The notes beneath the pieces are model-generated. The model ran no database searches, was not told the origin of the DNA, and was given only the letters and a program-made list of their open reading frames with translations. The position numbers and the translations under genes are program-made. From Gemmatimonadota bacterium (lineage in GTDB: Bacteria > Gemmatimonadota > Gemmatimonadetes > Gemmatimonadales > Gemmatimonadaceae): DNA of 64,000 bases. The stretch spans positions 1 through 64,000 of the forward strand of contig VGVM01000005.1 of the NCBI GenBank assembly GCA_016874035.1. Reading direction: 5' to 3'. Position 1 is the stretch's first letter; each line of letters begins with the position of its first letter. Below are positions 18,284-26,549 of the stretch, in pieces.

Positions 18284-18296
18284 TAGCGCGGCGCTA
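18284..18296. repeat. Small palindrome between convergent genes
   Basis: TAGCGC-G-GCGCTA followed by a direct repeat TACCGCGGAAC/TACCGCGGGAA fills the 29-bp gap between the convergent dehydratase and amidohydrolase genes. It may act as a weak terminator; there is no T-run. Confidence 0.3.
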
Positions 18297-18304
18297 CCGC
18301 GGAA

Positions 18305-19540
18305 CTACCGCGGGAAGCCGGCCGTCGGGACGTTCTTCGTGATCCGCTGCGCGTTCTTGTAGTACACCTTCTTCAGCACGTCGTCCGGCAGGTCAATGCC
18401 GTAGAGCTTCCAGAACGCATGGTAGTCGCGGTAGTAATCGAAGTAGTCGTCCTTCGTCTCGAAGACCCGCCAGAAGTACGGGTACTCCTCCGGCTGGAAT
18501 GAATCCTTGCCGAAGAGGATGCGATCCTGGTACTTCACGAAGAAGTCGCGCGCCGCGCGCGGCTGCCGTCCGATGTCGTACAGCACGGCGCCGAGTTCGG
18601 CGTACACGTTCGGCATCGCGTCGAACATCCTGCCGAGTCGCCCGAGGTCGTTCGCGTGCCAGCCCATGTGCGCGGCGACGAACGTGGTCTTCGGGTGGCG
18701 CTTGAACAGGTTGTCGCGCTGCATCATGAGGCTGTCGAACGCCGGGCGGCCTGACCCGGGCCCGTTCCGCCGATCGTTGAACAGCGCGAGCTCGAGCCAG
18801 CGCTCGTTCTTGTTGTCAATCGGTTGGAAGAACTCCTCGGGCTCCGCCGTGTGAATGAACACGGGGATCCCAAGGCGCCCGGCGGCGGTCCACACCGGGT
18901 CGAGTTCGGGATCGTCGATCCGGAGCAGCGAACCGTCGGCCTTTCGCGTCGACAGACCGAATCCCTTGCCGATTTCGCCGATCCCGACTGCGCCGACCGC
19001 GACGTCGGCCTCGAGCTGCGCGACCGCGCGCTCGGCCCAGCCGGGCGAGCCTACGCCCTGAAAACTCACGCCGGTGAAGATCCGGATGCGGTCCTTCATC
19101 GCGGGCGATGCGTTCACGTTCGCCATCAGCGTCTTGAGGCGCTCGCCGGAAATGTTGTCGGTGACGAGCATGACGCCGAGGTTGAGCGCGTCCATGAACC
19201 GCTTGAGCGAGTCGAGCATCTGCGGCGTGCCGAGGAATCCCCCGACGTGCGCGTGGTAGTCGATCGCCGGGAACTTCGCGCGCGGCACCTTCGTTTCAGG
19301 CACGCGCAGCGTGTTCCGCGGCCGATAGTCCACGATGCTTGGCGCCGGGAACTCGGGCGCCATGCAGGTACGCGGACGGATTTCCGTGTTGCCCGGCGGG
19401 CATTCTTCGCCGGGTTGGATGGGTGTGCCGCGTCCGCCTCGCCCGCCACCCTGCATGCCGCCTGCCGGCGGACCCTGCGCTTCCAATGTGCCGCTCATGA
19501 CGAGCGCGCCGATTGCGATTGTCGTGGCTAGCCTGCGCAT
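18305..19540 (-). CDS. Exported amidohydrolase-2 family protein
   Basis: 411 residues. A signal peptide is followed by a Gly-rich segment (GGMQGGGRGGRG) and a small Cys-containing region. The metal-dependent TIM barrel starts with IDYHAHVGG (metal ligands HxH). Further motifs are GIGEIGKGFG, PVFIHTAEPEEF, TFVAAHMGWHAND and ILFGKDSF, the last holding the conserved Asp. The family includes decarboxylases and lactonases; the substrate is not evident. It is the downstream gene of the amidase on the same strand, separated by a 353-bp repeat-rich gap. Confidence 0.75.
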   Translation of the reverse strand: MRRLATTIAIGALVMSGTLEAQGPPAGGMQGGGRGGRGTPIQPGEECPPGNTEIRPRTCMAPEFPAPSIVDYRPRNTLRVPETKVPRAKFPAIDYHAHVGGFLGTPQMLDSLKRFMDALNLGVMLVTDNISGERLKTLMANVNASPAMKDRIRIFTGVSFQGVGSPGWAERAVAQLEADVAVGAVGIGEIGKGFGLSTRKADGSLLRIDDPELDPVWTAAGRLGIPVFIHTAEPEEFFQPIDNKNERWLELALFNDRRNGPGSGRPAFDSLMMQRDNLFKRHPKTTFVAAHMGWHANDLGRLGRMFDAMPNVYAELGAVLYDIGRQPRAARDFFVKYQDRILFGKDSFQPEEYPYFWRVFETKDDYFDYYRDYHAFWKLYGIDLPDDVLKKVYYKNAQRITKNVPTAGFPR

Positions 19541-19658
19541 ACGTTCCTCTCTGGGCCGGACGATAAATCTGCCTGCGGGTGCTTGTACCCGAAAGACTCA
19601 TGTTGGGCTCCCCGGCGCTCGGCAATGCGCCCCAAGCGGGCGCTTGGCACTCCGCTCC

Positions 19659-19702
19659 GGCGAACCAATGGCCGCGATACGGCTGCGGCCAAGAGGTTCG
19701 CC
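19659..19702 (-). repeat. Structured repeat copy 1 (44 nt, REP-like)
   Basis: A nested hairpin: outer stem GGCGAACC/GGTTCGCC, inner stem TGGCCGC/GCGGCCA, with small bulges. Its reverse complement matches copy 2 at about 33 of 44 positions, and both stems keep pairing through compensatory changes. It belongs to a 353-bp gene-free block (19541-19893). The same block also holds a CGGGT/ACCCG hairpin (19576-19591), a CCAAGCG/CGCTTGG palindrome (19632-19647) and a CCTTTGC/GCAAAGG pair (19701-19739). Confidence 0.7.
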
Positions 19703-19762
19703 TTTGCGGAGCGCCAGCGCACCCGCTCAGAGGCAAAGGAGGACGCGAAGGCACGTCGCATA

Positions 19763-19806
19763 GGCGAGCCCCTTGGCGACGGCTTCATCGTCGCCATTGG
19801 CTCGCC
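19763..19806 (+). repeat. Structured repeat copy 2 (44 nt, REP-like), inverted to copy 1
   Basis: A nested hairpin of the same length and layout as copy 1: outer stem GGCGAGCC/GGCTCGCC, inner stem GGCGACG/CGTCGCC. It is inverted relative to copy 1, with 60 bp between the two. Together they resemble a REPIN/BIME-type pair of extragenic palindromes. Confidence 0.7.
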
Positions 19807-19807
19807 G

Positions 19808-19879
19808 GAGCGGCGTGTCGAGCGGCCGACGAGTAGCCGACGAGGGACGAGTCGAGCGGCGTGTCGAGCGGCCGACAAG
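19808..19879. repeat. 26-nt direct repeat (two units)
   Basis: Units at 19808-19833 and 19854-19879 both read GAGCGGCGTGTCGAGCGGCC then GAC and (G/A)AG, differing at one of 26 positions. The 20 bp between them carries related GAGTAGCCGACGAGG-type sequence. The array directly abuts the amidase stop codon. Confidence 0.65.
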
Positions 19880-19893
19880 CGGCCGACGAGAGC

Positions 19894-21693
19894 TTACCGC
19901 AACTCGGGCATCACGCGCTTCCTGGTGACTTGCTCGAACGCGTACGCGAGCTCGATCAACCGCGGCTCGCTGCACGCGCCCCCCGTGAAGCTCACGCCGT
20001 ACGGTGACGGCAGTGCGTTGAACCCTGCGGGGAACGCCGGAGTCGGTGCGTTCGGCACCTTCGCATACGGCACGATCACCGTCGGGTAGCCCGGCCGCGC
20101 GGCGATCGCGGCGCCGCTCGCTCCCGGGAACAGCAGGGCGTCGAGGCGCTCCGTTCGCATCACGGCGTCAATGCCTTCTGCGCCGCCGAGCGCGACGTCC
20201 TTCGCGCGGTCCACCTCGTACTTCGGGCGGTCAGCCACGAGGTCCATCTCATCGGAAATATCGAGCAGCGACTGCCCGAACTTCATCGAGTTGCGCCCCG
20301 CATTGGCGACGTTGAACCAGCGGAGCTCAGACAGCGTCTTGAACGGCGCCGCGCTTCCGAGCGACGCAAGCCACGCGTTGAAGTCGCGCTTCATGCCGTA
20401 GTTGAAGTCGATCGAGCAGCCCGCGTTGCGGCCTTTCCGGCCCTCGACACCGGCGCAGATGTTCCAGAGCAGGATGTTCCGCAGCGTGTCGCCCGTGACC
20501 ACGCTCGGGATGTTCGCCGGGTCCACGACGATCGCGCCCGCCGCCTTGAGCACCGCGATCGCGGAGTCCATCGCGGCGCGCTGCGCCGGGTTCAGTCCGC
20601 CGCGCGGCTGCGTCGTGCCGGGGATCGTGAACGCATCGTAGTAGAACGCGCGCGGAATCCCGATCCGCGCTCCGCGCAGCGCGTCGCGCTTGAGGTACGG
20701 CCGGTAATCTCGGCCCGGAGGAGGCGGGCACTTCGCCGTCGCGGCGTCGTTCGGGTCGGGCGCGGCGCCTTCCATCGCGCCGAGGAACAGCGCGGCGTCC
20801 TCGACGGTGCGCGCCATCGGGCCCGGCGTGTCCTGGTCCGCCGTGATCGGGATGACTCCGTAGCGGCTCACGCGGCCAACCGTCGGCTTGATCCCGACCA
20901 GCATGTTCGCGTTCGACGGACTGAGGATGGACCCGGATGTTTCCGTCCCCGCGTTCGCGGCCCAGAAACTCATCGCCGTGCCCACGCCCGAGCTCGAACC
21001 GCCCGTGCCCATCACCGGGCGCCCATCGTTGAACCCCGGCCGCGGGTCCGGCCGCGGGTCGTACGGGTTCATCCCGAATCCGCGCACGGCGTTGTAGTTG
21101 CCCGGCATCGGCGTCGGGCTGCCCGCGACCCAGTTCGCGAGCTCGGTCAGCGTGGTCTTTGCGATGATGATTGCGCCGGCGTCCTTCAGGTTCTTCGTGA
21201 GCGTCGCCTCGTACGGTGGCGTCAGGTTCGTGAATGCCAGCGCGCCGCCCGTCGTCGGCATGTTTGTCGTGTGGATGTTGTCCTTGAGCGCGACCGGGAT
21301 TCCGTGCATCGGTCCGCGCACGCGGCCCGCTGCGCGCTCGCGGTCGAGTGCATCCGCCTCGGCGAGCGCGGTGGGGCTCACGGCAATCGTGGCATTGAGA
21401 TGCCGTTCGAACCGCGCGATCCGCGCCATGTGCAGCAGCACGAGTTCGCGCGATGTGGTCCGGCCTTCGGCGAGCGCGGCCTGCATCTGCGGGATCGTGG
21501 CCTCGATGACGTCAAACGGGGCCCGCTGGGCTGCCGGCGTGGCCGCCGCGCGACCGGCCTGCACACCGGTTTGCACGCCAGCTTGTGCTTCGGCGACGCC
21601 TGCGCCGATACCTCCCGCGAGGGAAGCAAGCAACGCGAGCGACGCGAGGAACTCGCGCGACGTCGGGTTCGTATTGGACGGGACTTGGCGCAT
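19894..21693 (-). CDS. Exported amidase (amidase signature family)
   Basis: 599 residues from the ATG at 21693, which begins a signal peptide (to about GVAEAQA). The Ser-cisSer-Lys triad is visible: Lys137 in VALKDNIHT, the serine cluster in GTGGSSSG (about 230-236), and the likely nucleophile Ser255 in TETSGSI. Family members hydrolyse amides including aryl amides and amidated peptides; the signal peptide indicates a periplasmic enzyme. Longer upstream reading has no family similarity. It precedes the amidohydrolase in transcription order. Confidence 0.88.
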   Translation of the reverse strand: MRQVPSNTNPTSREFLASLALLASLAGGIGAGVAEAQAGVQTGVQAGRAAATPAAQRAPFDVIEATIPQMQAALAEGRTTSRELVLLHMARIARFERHLNATIAVSPTALAEADALDRERAAGRVRGPMHGIPVALKDNIHTTNMPTTGGALAFTNLTPPYEATLTKNLKDAGAIIIAKTTLTELANWVAGSPTPMPGNYNAVRGFGMNPYDPRPDPRPGFNDGRPVMGTGGSSSGVGTAMSFWAANAGTETSGSILSPSNANMLVGIKPTVGRVSRYGVIPITADQDTPGPMARTVEDAALFLGAMEGAAPDPNDAATAKCPPPPGRDYRPYLKRDALRGARIGIPRAFYYDAFTIPGTTQPRGGLNPAQRAAMDSAIAVLKAAGAIVVDPANIPSVVTGDTLRNILLWNICAGVEGRKGRNAGCSIDFNYGMKRDFNAWLASLGSAAPFKTLSELRWFNVANAGRNSMKFGQSLLDISDEMDLVADRPKYEVDRAKDVALGGAEGIDAVMRTERLDALLFPGASGAAIAARPGYPTVIVPYAKVPNAPTPAFPAGFNALPSPYGVSFTGGACSEPRLIELAYAFEQVTRKRVMPELR

Positions 21694-21817
21694 CGGGATT
21701 CTCCAGGGCGGGCGACGGTACATTCGGAGTCGTACAAACTTGCCGTCATGCAGCCGTCCCCTGCCAGTTCCGTTCACAGTTGGCGGAACCCGGAGTCCCA
21801 CGGGGGTAGAATCCACC

Positions 21818-23917
21818 GTGCCGATCCCACCCCACCTCCACCAATTCGCGCGTCAGCGCTTGGCACGCGCGGCCGCGGCGGTGGCGTTTGCCGGGGTGGG
21901 CGCGGCATCGGTTCCCGAGGTCGCAACGGCGCAGATTGTGCGCGACTCGACCGCGCGCGTGCCGGTGCCGGCAGCGGCCGCCCCGACTCGCCTCCCGTTC
22001 GCAACACCAGCGGATTCCGCCGCGCGCATGACGGTCGCGCAGTTCGAATACCTGCGCCGCTTCCGGTTGCCGCCTTCGATGCCGAAGCTCTTCCAGACCT
22101 GCATTGAGCGCGTCGGCAGCCTTTGCTATTGGTACGACGAAGCGTCGCGCCTGCCTGACGAAGACGCCGAAGTGCGCGCCGCACGCCTGCGCTTGCTGGC
22201 CACGCTCGATTCGCTCGGCAAGCAAATGCCGACCAATCTCTGGATCAGTGAGCAGCGCGTGCGCTATCTCGTCGAGGCCGGCCGCCCCGCTGACGCGCTG
22301 GCCGTTGCGCGCGCTTGCATCACCGCGGTGACGGTGCGCTGGGAGTGCGAAACGCTCGAGGGACTCGCCCGTCACGAACTCGGCGAGTACGTCGCAGCCG
22401 AGCGGAGCTTTGAGGACGCATTGGCGCGCATGGACGAACGCGCGCGCTGTGCGTGGACGGCGCTGTATCCCGTGCTCGACGAGGCGGCGATCGCCGAGTA
22501 TCGCGTGCTGCCGTGCGGGAGCCCGGCACGCGCGGCGTGGGAAGCACGCACCTGGGCGCTCTCGCGCACGCTGTTCTCGATGCCCGGCAACGATTTGCGC
22601 ACCGAGTATTTCGCGCGGCGCACGATGGTGCGCATGTTGTCCGACGCGGCCACCGCGTTCCAGAACGCGTTCAACGCCGACGAAGAAGACCTCGTGTTGC
22701 GTTTCGGCTGGCCCCGCGGTTGGTCGGCGCTGGTGCAGCTTCCGGTCACGTTCAGCGTCGGTCAGCGCGATGGAGATCCGCAGCGAACGCCCGGCGGGCC
22801 CGGTGGATTCGGCGTGCCGCGCGGTCGTGGTCGTGGCGGAACGCCCGTCGGCAGCTACCCACCGGGCACAAAGGTTCCTGCGAACGTTCCGCCGCTTGAA
22901 CGTCCACCGGACATCAGCGGTCCGCGCGGCTTGCCGGGCGTCTTGAACCGTCCGCCGGACGCGACGGATGTGCTGCCGCGCATGCCGGGCGTTCGCATGA
23001 GCGCGCGCGAAGGCGACGGTGTCAATTCTGTGCCGCACTGGATCGCACCGGCGTTCCGGATGATCCCGCCCGGGTTCTCGCTCACGGAAGCGGCGAACAC
23101 GGATTCAACGGCGTGGCGCGATTTCGAGCCGCCGGTCATGGCGCGGTATGGCCCAGCGTTCGCGAAGCGCATCGTGCCGCTCGAGCACCAGCAAGCCGTG
23201 TTCAAGCGTGGCGACAGCGCGCTGCTCGTTGTGGCGTACAGCGTCGCCAGCCTGATCCCGCGCGCCACGCGAATCACGGCAGCGGCGGTCGCGACTCCGG
23301 CGCGCACGCCGGTGCGCGACTACATGCTGCGCCGCGAAAGTGCGACGCACGCGGGGCACTTCGTGGTCGCGGCGCCGTGGGGTCCATTGCTTATGAGCGC
23401 CGAGGTGCATGCGCCGGGCGAGCAGCTCGTGGCCCGCGCACGCTACGGCGTGGGCCCGCTGCGCGTGCCGTCCACGCGCGTGGTGCTCTCGGATATCCTG
23501 TTGTTCGAAGGCGGCGGCGCAACGCCGACTGACGCGGAGTCGGCCGCGGCGGTGGCCCTCACGAGCGAGCGCGTCCGCTCATCGCGCAAGCTCGGCGTGT
23601 TCTGGGAGACCTACGGCACGAATCCCGAAGGCGAGACCATGCAGCTCTCGGTGATCGTGCTGCGCGAGACCGGCATCGCGCCGCGGAACGTGCTCCGGCG
23701 CATCGCGGGCGCCGTGATCGGTACCTCGCGCGATGAAACTCCCGTCCGCGTCACCGTCAACGATCTCTCGGCTCGGGGCCGCAGCGACTCGCCGCGCGCG
23801 ATCGAGCTCGACATCGCCACGCTGAAGCCGGGCGTGTATATCGTGCAGCTCGAAGTGACGGTTGCCGGACAGCAGCCGCTCCGTTCCGAGAAGCGGATCA
23901 GCGTGACCGGGCGGTAA
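21818..23917 (+). CDS. Exported hypothetical protein with helical repeats and a Pro/Gly-rich linker
   Basis: 699 residues from a GTG at 21818, chosen because it begins a signal peptide (ARAAAAVAFAGVGAASVPEVATAQ) and because the open frame further upstream is antisense to the amidase. Residues 65-240 are helical and TPR-like (ADALAVARACITA, GLARHELGEYVAAERSFEDAL). A DLVLRFGWP segment near 290 is followed by a Pro/Gly/Arg linker (about 315-390). The C-terminal 200 residues look beta-rich. I recognise no named domain. It is divergent from the amidase. Confidence 0.65.
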   Translation: MPIPPHLHQFARQRLARAAAAVAFAGVGAASVPEVATAQIVRDSTARVPVPAAAAPTRLPFATPADSAARMTVAQFEYLRRFRLPPSMPKLFQTCIERVGSLCYWYDEASRLPDEDAEVRAARLRLLATLDSLGKQMPTNLWISEQRVRYLVEAGRPADALAVARACITAVTVRWECETLEGLARHELGEYVAAERSFEDALARMDERARCAWTALYPVLDEAAIAEYRVLPCGSPARAAWEARTWALSRTLFSMPGNDLRTEYFARRTMVRMLSDAATAFQNAFNADEEDLVLRFGWPRGWSALVQLPVTFSVGQRDGDPQRTPGGPGGFGVPRGRGRGGTPVGSYPPGTKVPANVPPLERPPDISGPRGLPGVLNRPPDATDVLPRMPGVRMSAREGDGVNSVPHWIAPAFRMIPPGFSLTEAANTDSTAWRDFEPPVMARYGPAFAKRIVPLEHQQAVFKRGDSALLVVAYSVASLIPRATRITAAAVATPARTPVRDYMLRRESATHAGHFVVAAPWGPLLMSAEVHAPGEQLVARARYGVGPLRVPSTRVVLSDILLFEGGGATPTDAESAAAVALTSERVRSSRKLGVFWETYGTNPEGETMQLSVIVLRETGIAPRNVLRRIAGAVIGTSRDETPVRVTVNDLSARGRSDSPRAIELDIATLKPGVYIVQLEVTVAGQQPLRSEKRISVTGR

Positions 23918-23919
23918 GC

Positions 23920-23945
23920 GGTCGCGTTCGTGCGTATTCGCGACC
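23920..23945. terminator. Weak hairpin between convergent genes
   Basis: GGTCGCG and CGCGACC arms enclose a 12-nt loop in the 42-bp gap between the 21818 gene and the convergent DUF1330 gene. It has no T-run, so termination strength is uncertain. Confidence 0.35.
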
Positions 23946-23959
23946 CTTGGTGGGCCGCG

Positions 23960-24247
23960 CTAGAGCCCGTCCGTCATCAACAGGTTCACGCGGGTCGTCC
24001 GCTTCCGGATCTCCTTCAGCGGCGCATACTCCGGTGAGTTGAACCACTCGCGCACGCGGTCCATGCTGTCGAAGCGGATGATCGTCAGGCGCTTCGGCGC
24101 CCACGAACCCTCGAGCACTTCGATCGCGCCGCCGCGGGCGATGTACGTCCCGCCGTATTGTGCCACCGTCGCCGGCGCGCCTTTCACGTATTCCTGGAAC
24201 GCGGTGGGATCGAGCACTTCGACTTCGGCGATGAAGTAGGCTGGCAT
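23960..24247 (-). CDS. DUF1330 family protein
   Basis: 95 residues, the usual length of DUF1330 dimeric alpha/beta-barrel proteins. The N-terminus MPAYFIAEVEVLDPTAFQEY and the central segment LEGSWAPKRLTIIRFDSMD are diagnostic. Function in the family is unknown; the fold resembles ABM monooxygenases. It is a single gene. Confidence 0.88.
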   Translation of the reverse strand: MPAYFIAEVEVLDPTAFQEYVKGAPATVAQYGGTYIARGGAIEVLEGSWAPKRLTIIRFDSMDRVREWFNSPEYAPLKEIRKRTTRVNLLMTDGL

Positions 24248-24361
24248 GGTGGGTGGGAGAGGTGAAGGCAGGGCTGCGAGCGAACCGGCCGCGACTCGAA
24301 CTTAGCTCGTGGACGGCATGGGCCGCGCGCAGCATCTTTACCGCGGCGATTCACCGACCCC

Positions 24362-24430
24362 GTGACCACCCCCGACCGCCTCTCCGCCGCCCTCTCGGGC
24401 CGTTACCGCATCGACCGCGAGCTCGTGGAC
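24362..24430 (+). pseudogene. Truncated 5' end of a Ser/Thr kinase gene (remnant)
   Basis: Starting at GTG 24362 the sequence reads VTTPDRLSAALSGRYRIDREL, nearly the same as the N-terminus of the intact kinase at 26550. It then diverges before the glycine-rich loop. A stop follows at about 24478 after unrelated sequence. It is the leftover start of a former kinase gene. This remnant is the only recognisable feature in the 247-bp gap between 24248 and 24494. Confidence 0.65.
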
Positions 24431-24494
24431 AGCAGGACCATGTCGCCGCCGATCCCATTTCGCTCCGCGCACCCATGACGCAGCTTCAACCGCG

Positions 24495-25523
24495 ATGATC
24501 TCATCCTTTAGTAGTCTCCAGCGCGCCCAGCGGGCCGGCATCGCGCTCTCCGCGATCCTTGTCACGGCGTGCGCATCGCGCGGGCCGGCAGGTGCCGCAA
24601 CGACGCCGCTGCCGACTTCCCGCGCCGGCGCACAACCGACCACGCCCGCAGCTTCCACGGGCTATCGCATTGTCGCACCAGCGACACTCGCCGAACTCAC
24701 GCTGACCCAGATGGTGGACCGCTTCGCGCGCACGGACGTCGTGTTCTTCGGCGAACAGCACGACGATCCCGAAACGCACCGCGCTGAAGCCGAGGTCCTC
24801 GAAGCCATCGGCCGCATTGGCCGCCCCGTCGTGCTCTCGCTCGAGATGTTCGAGCGCGACGTGCAACCGATCGTGAACGACTACGTTGCCGGTCGCGTGA
24901 ATGAGGCCGATTTTCTGGCGCGCTCGCGGCCGTGGCCGCGCTACGCAACGGACTACCGCCGCCTGGTTGAGCTGGCCAAGGAACGCCGCTGGCCGGTGCT
25001 CGCGGCGAACGTGCCTCGGCCGCTCGCATCAGCCGTCGGGCGGAAGGGACTCGCCGCACTTGACACACTCACTCCGGCTGAGCGTTTGAACGCCGCGCGT
25101 GACAACATCTGCCCGCAGGACGACTACCGTGCGCGGTTCATGGAGTCCATGCGCTCGCACTCGCCGGGCACGCCCGCCACCGCGACGGCCGCCGCCACGC
25201 CGGAAAAGGTGGACTCACTACCCACGGCGGTCGCCGAGCGATTCTACCTCGCACAGTGCGTGAAGGACGAGACAATGGCCGAGTCGATCGTGAATGCGCG
25301 GCTCGCCGCGCCGCGCAACGCGATCGTCGTGCATTTCGACGGCGCGTTTCACAGCGACTACGGCCAAGGCACGGCGGCGCGCGTGAAGCGGCGCCAGCCG
25401 GGTTGGTCCACCGCCGTGATCACCGCCGTTCCCGTTGCCGACCCAGCCGTCGCGCCGATCGCCACGCGCAGCGGGCTCGCCGACTTCGTGATCTTCACCC
25501 GCAGGCCCACACGCCGCCCATGA
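24495..25523 (+). CDS. ChaN family lipoprotein
   Basis: 342 residues. The signal peptide ends in a lipobox (ILVTAC, Cys26), so this is a lipoprotein. The ChaN/Tiki-fold domain (about 78-335) contains DVVFFGEQHDDPETH, LSLEMFERDVQ and a late VVHFDGAFHSDYG. ChaN-type proteins bind haem and have been linked to iron uptake; other members of the fold are peptidases (Tiki). The stop overlaps the next start codon (ATGA), so the two genes are coupled. Confidence 0.85.
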   Translation: MISSFSSLQRAQRAGIALSAILVTACASRGPAGAATTPLPTSRAGAQPTTPAASTGYRIVAPATLAELTLTQMVDRFARTDVVFFGEQHDDPETHRAEAEVLEAIGRIGRPVVLSLEMFERDVQPIVNDYVAGRVNEADFLARSRPWPRYATDYRRLVELAKERRWPVLAANVPRPLASAVGRKGLAALDTLTPAERLNAARDNICPQDDYRARFMESMRSHSPGTPATATAAATPEKVDSLPTAVAERFYLAQCVKDETMAESIVNARLAAPRNAIVVHFDGAFHSDYGQGTAARVKRRQPGWSTAVITAVPVADPAVAPIATRSGLADFVIFTRRPTRRP

Positions 25524-26542
25524 TCATCATTGGACTCACGGGCCGGAACGCATCCGGCAAGACGTCAGCGTGTGAGATGCTCACGGCCCGCGGCTTCACC
25601 GCCGTCTCGCTCTCCGATGTGATCCGCCAGGAGGCGAAGGCGCGCGGGCTCACCGATTCGCGCGAGAACCTCATCGCACTCGGCAACGAACTGCGCGAGC
25701 GCCACGGCGCCGGCGCGCTCGCCGAACTGACGGTCGCGCGGATGCAGCAGGACCGGAACTACGCGGTGGACAGCATTCGTCACCCCGCCGAGGTGCTCGC
25801 GCTCCGGCGGGCTGGGGCGGGGTCGTTCCGGCTCTTTCACGTGTTCGCGCCGCTCGAGGCGCGATTCGCGCGGGCGTTGGCGCGAAACCGCGCGGGTGAT
25901 GCGCGCACGCTGGAGGAATTCATCCGGCAGGAGGAGCGCGAGTTCGTGAGCAGCAACGTGGCCTCGCAGCAACTCCTGGAGACCGAGCAACTCGCCGACC
26001 GTCGCATTGACAATGACGGGACGCTAGAGGAGTTCACCGCGCGGCTCGCGATGACGCTGAAGGAAGTCGAGATCGCGTACGCGCGTCCGTCGTGGGACGA
26101 GTACTTCATGGACATCGCGAAGCAGGTCGCGGCGCGCAGCAACTGCATGAAGCGGCAGGTGGCGGCGGTGATCGTCTCGGATCGCCGCATCATCAGCACG
26201 GGGTACAACGGCACGCCGCGCGGGGTGAAGAACTGCAATGAAGGCGGTTGCCCGCGCTGCAACGGGTTCAGCGAGAGCGGGAAGAACCTCGAGGAATGCC
26301 TCTGCTCGCACGGCGAGGAGAACGCCATCGTGCAGGCGTCGTATCACGGCATCGCGATCCGCGACGCCACGTTGTACACGACGTACTCGCCGTGCCTGAT
26401 GTGCAGCAAGATGATCATCAACGCGGGCATCCGGCGCGTGGTGTTCAATGAAGCGTACCCACTGAACGACACCGCGACCGCGATGCTGCGGCAAGCCGGG
26501 GTCGAGTTGGTGCGGCTGCGGGTCGCGGGGCCCGCCTCATAG
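25520..26542 (+). CDS. P-loop NTPase / deoxycytidylate deaminase fusion
   Basis: 340 residues. Residues 1-180 form a nucleoside-kinase-like P-loop domain: Walker A GRNASGKT at 8-15, and DSIRHPAEV near 84-92 as in dephospho-CoA-kinase-like proteins. Residues 190-330 are a zinc dCMP deaminase: zinc ligands His264 (HGE, with catalytic Glu266), Cys292 and Cys295 (SPCLMC), plus additional cysteines at 239, 244, 247, 260 and 262. It should convert dCMP to dUMP for dTMP synthesis. The same domain order occurs in yeast Dcd1 and in AvcD-type antiphage deaminases. It overlaps chaN by 4 nt. Confidence 0.8.
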   Translation: MIIIGLTGRNASGKTSACEMLTARGFTAVSLSDVIRQEAKARGLTDSRENLIALGNELRERHGAGALAELTVARMQQDRNYAVDSIRHPAEVLALRRAGAGSFRLFHVFAPLEARFARALARNRAGDARTLEEFIRQEEREFVSSNVASQQLLETEQLADRRIDNDGTLEEFTARLAMTLKEVEIAYARPSWDEYFMDIAKQVAARSNCMKRQVAAVIVSDRRIISTGYNGTPRGVKNCNEGGCPRCNGFSESGKNLEECLCSHGEENAIVQASYHGIAIRDATLYTTYSPCLMCSKMIINAGIRRVVFNEAYPLNDTATAMLRQAGVELVRLRVAGPAS

Positions 26543-26549
26543 GCTGCGT

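Noticed and set aside
19541-19893. CRISPR array in the repeat-rich gap
   Set aside because: Repeats are inverted palindromes or just two 26-nt direct units; there are no regular spacers and no cas genes nearby.
21098-21817. Upstream extension of the 21818 gene
   Set aside because: It is antisense to the amidase gene; GC-rich antisense frames are often open. The GTG at 21818 starts a signal peptide.
25520-26542. Complete AvcID antiphage system
   Set aside because: Only the deaminase-like fusion is seen. No AvcI-type RNA can be recognised upstream, where the ChaN gene overlaps directly, and the protein is shorter than AvcD.
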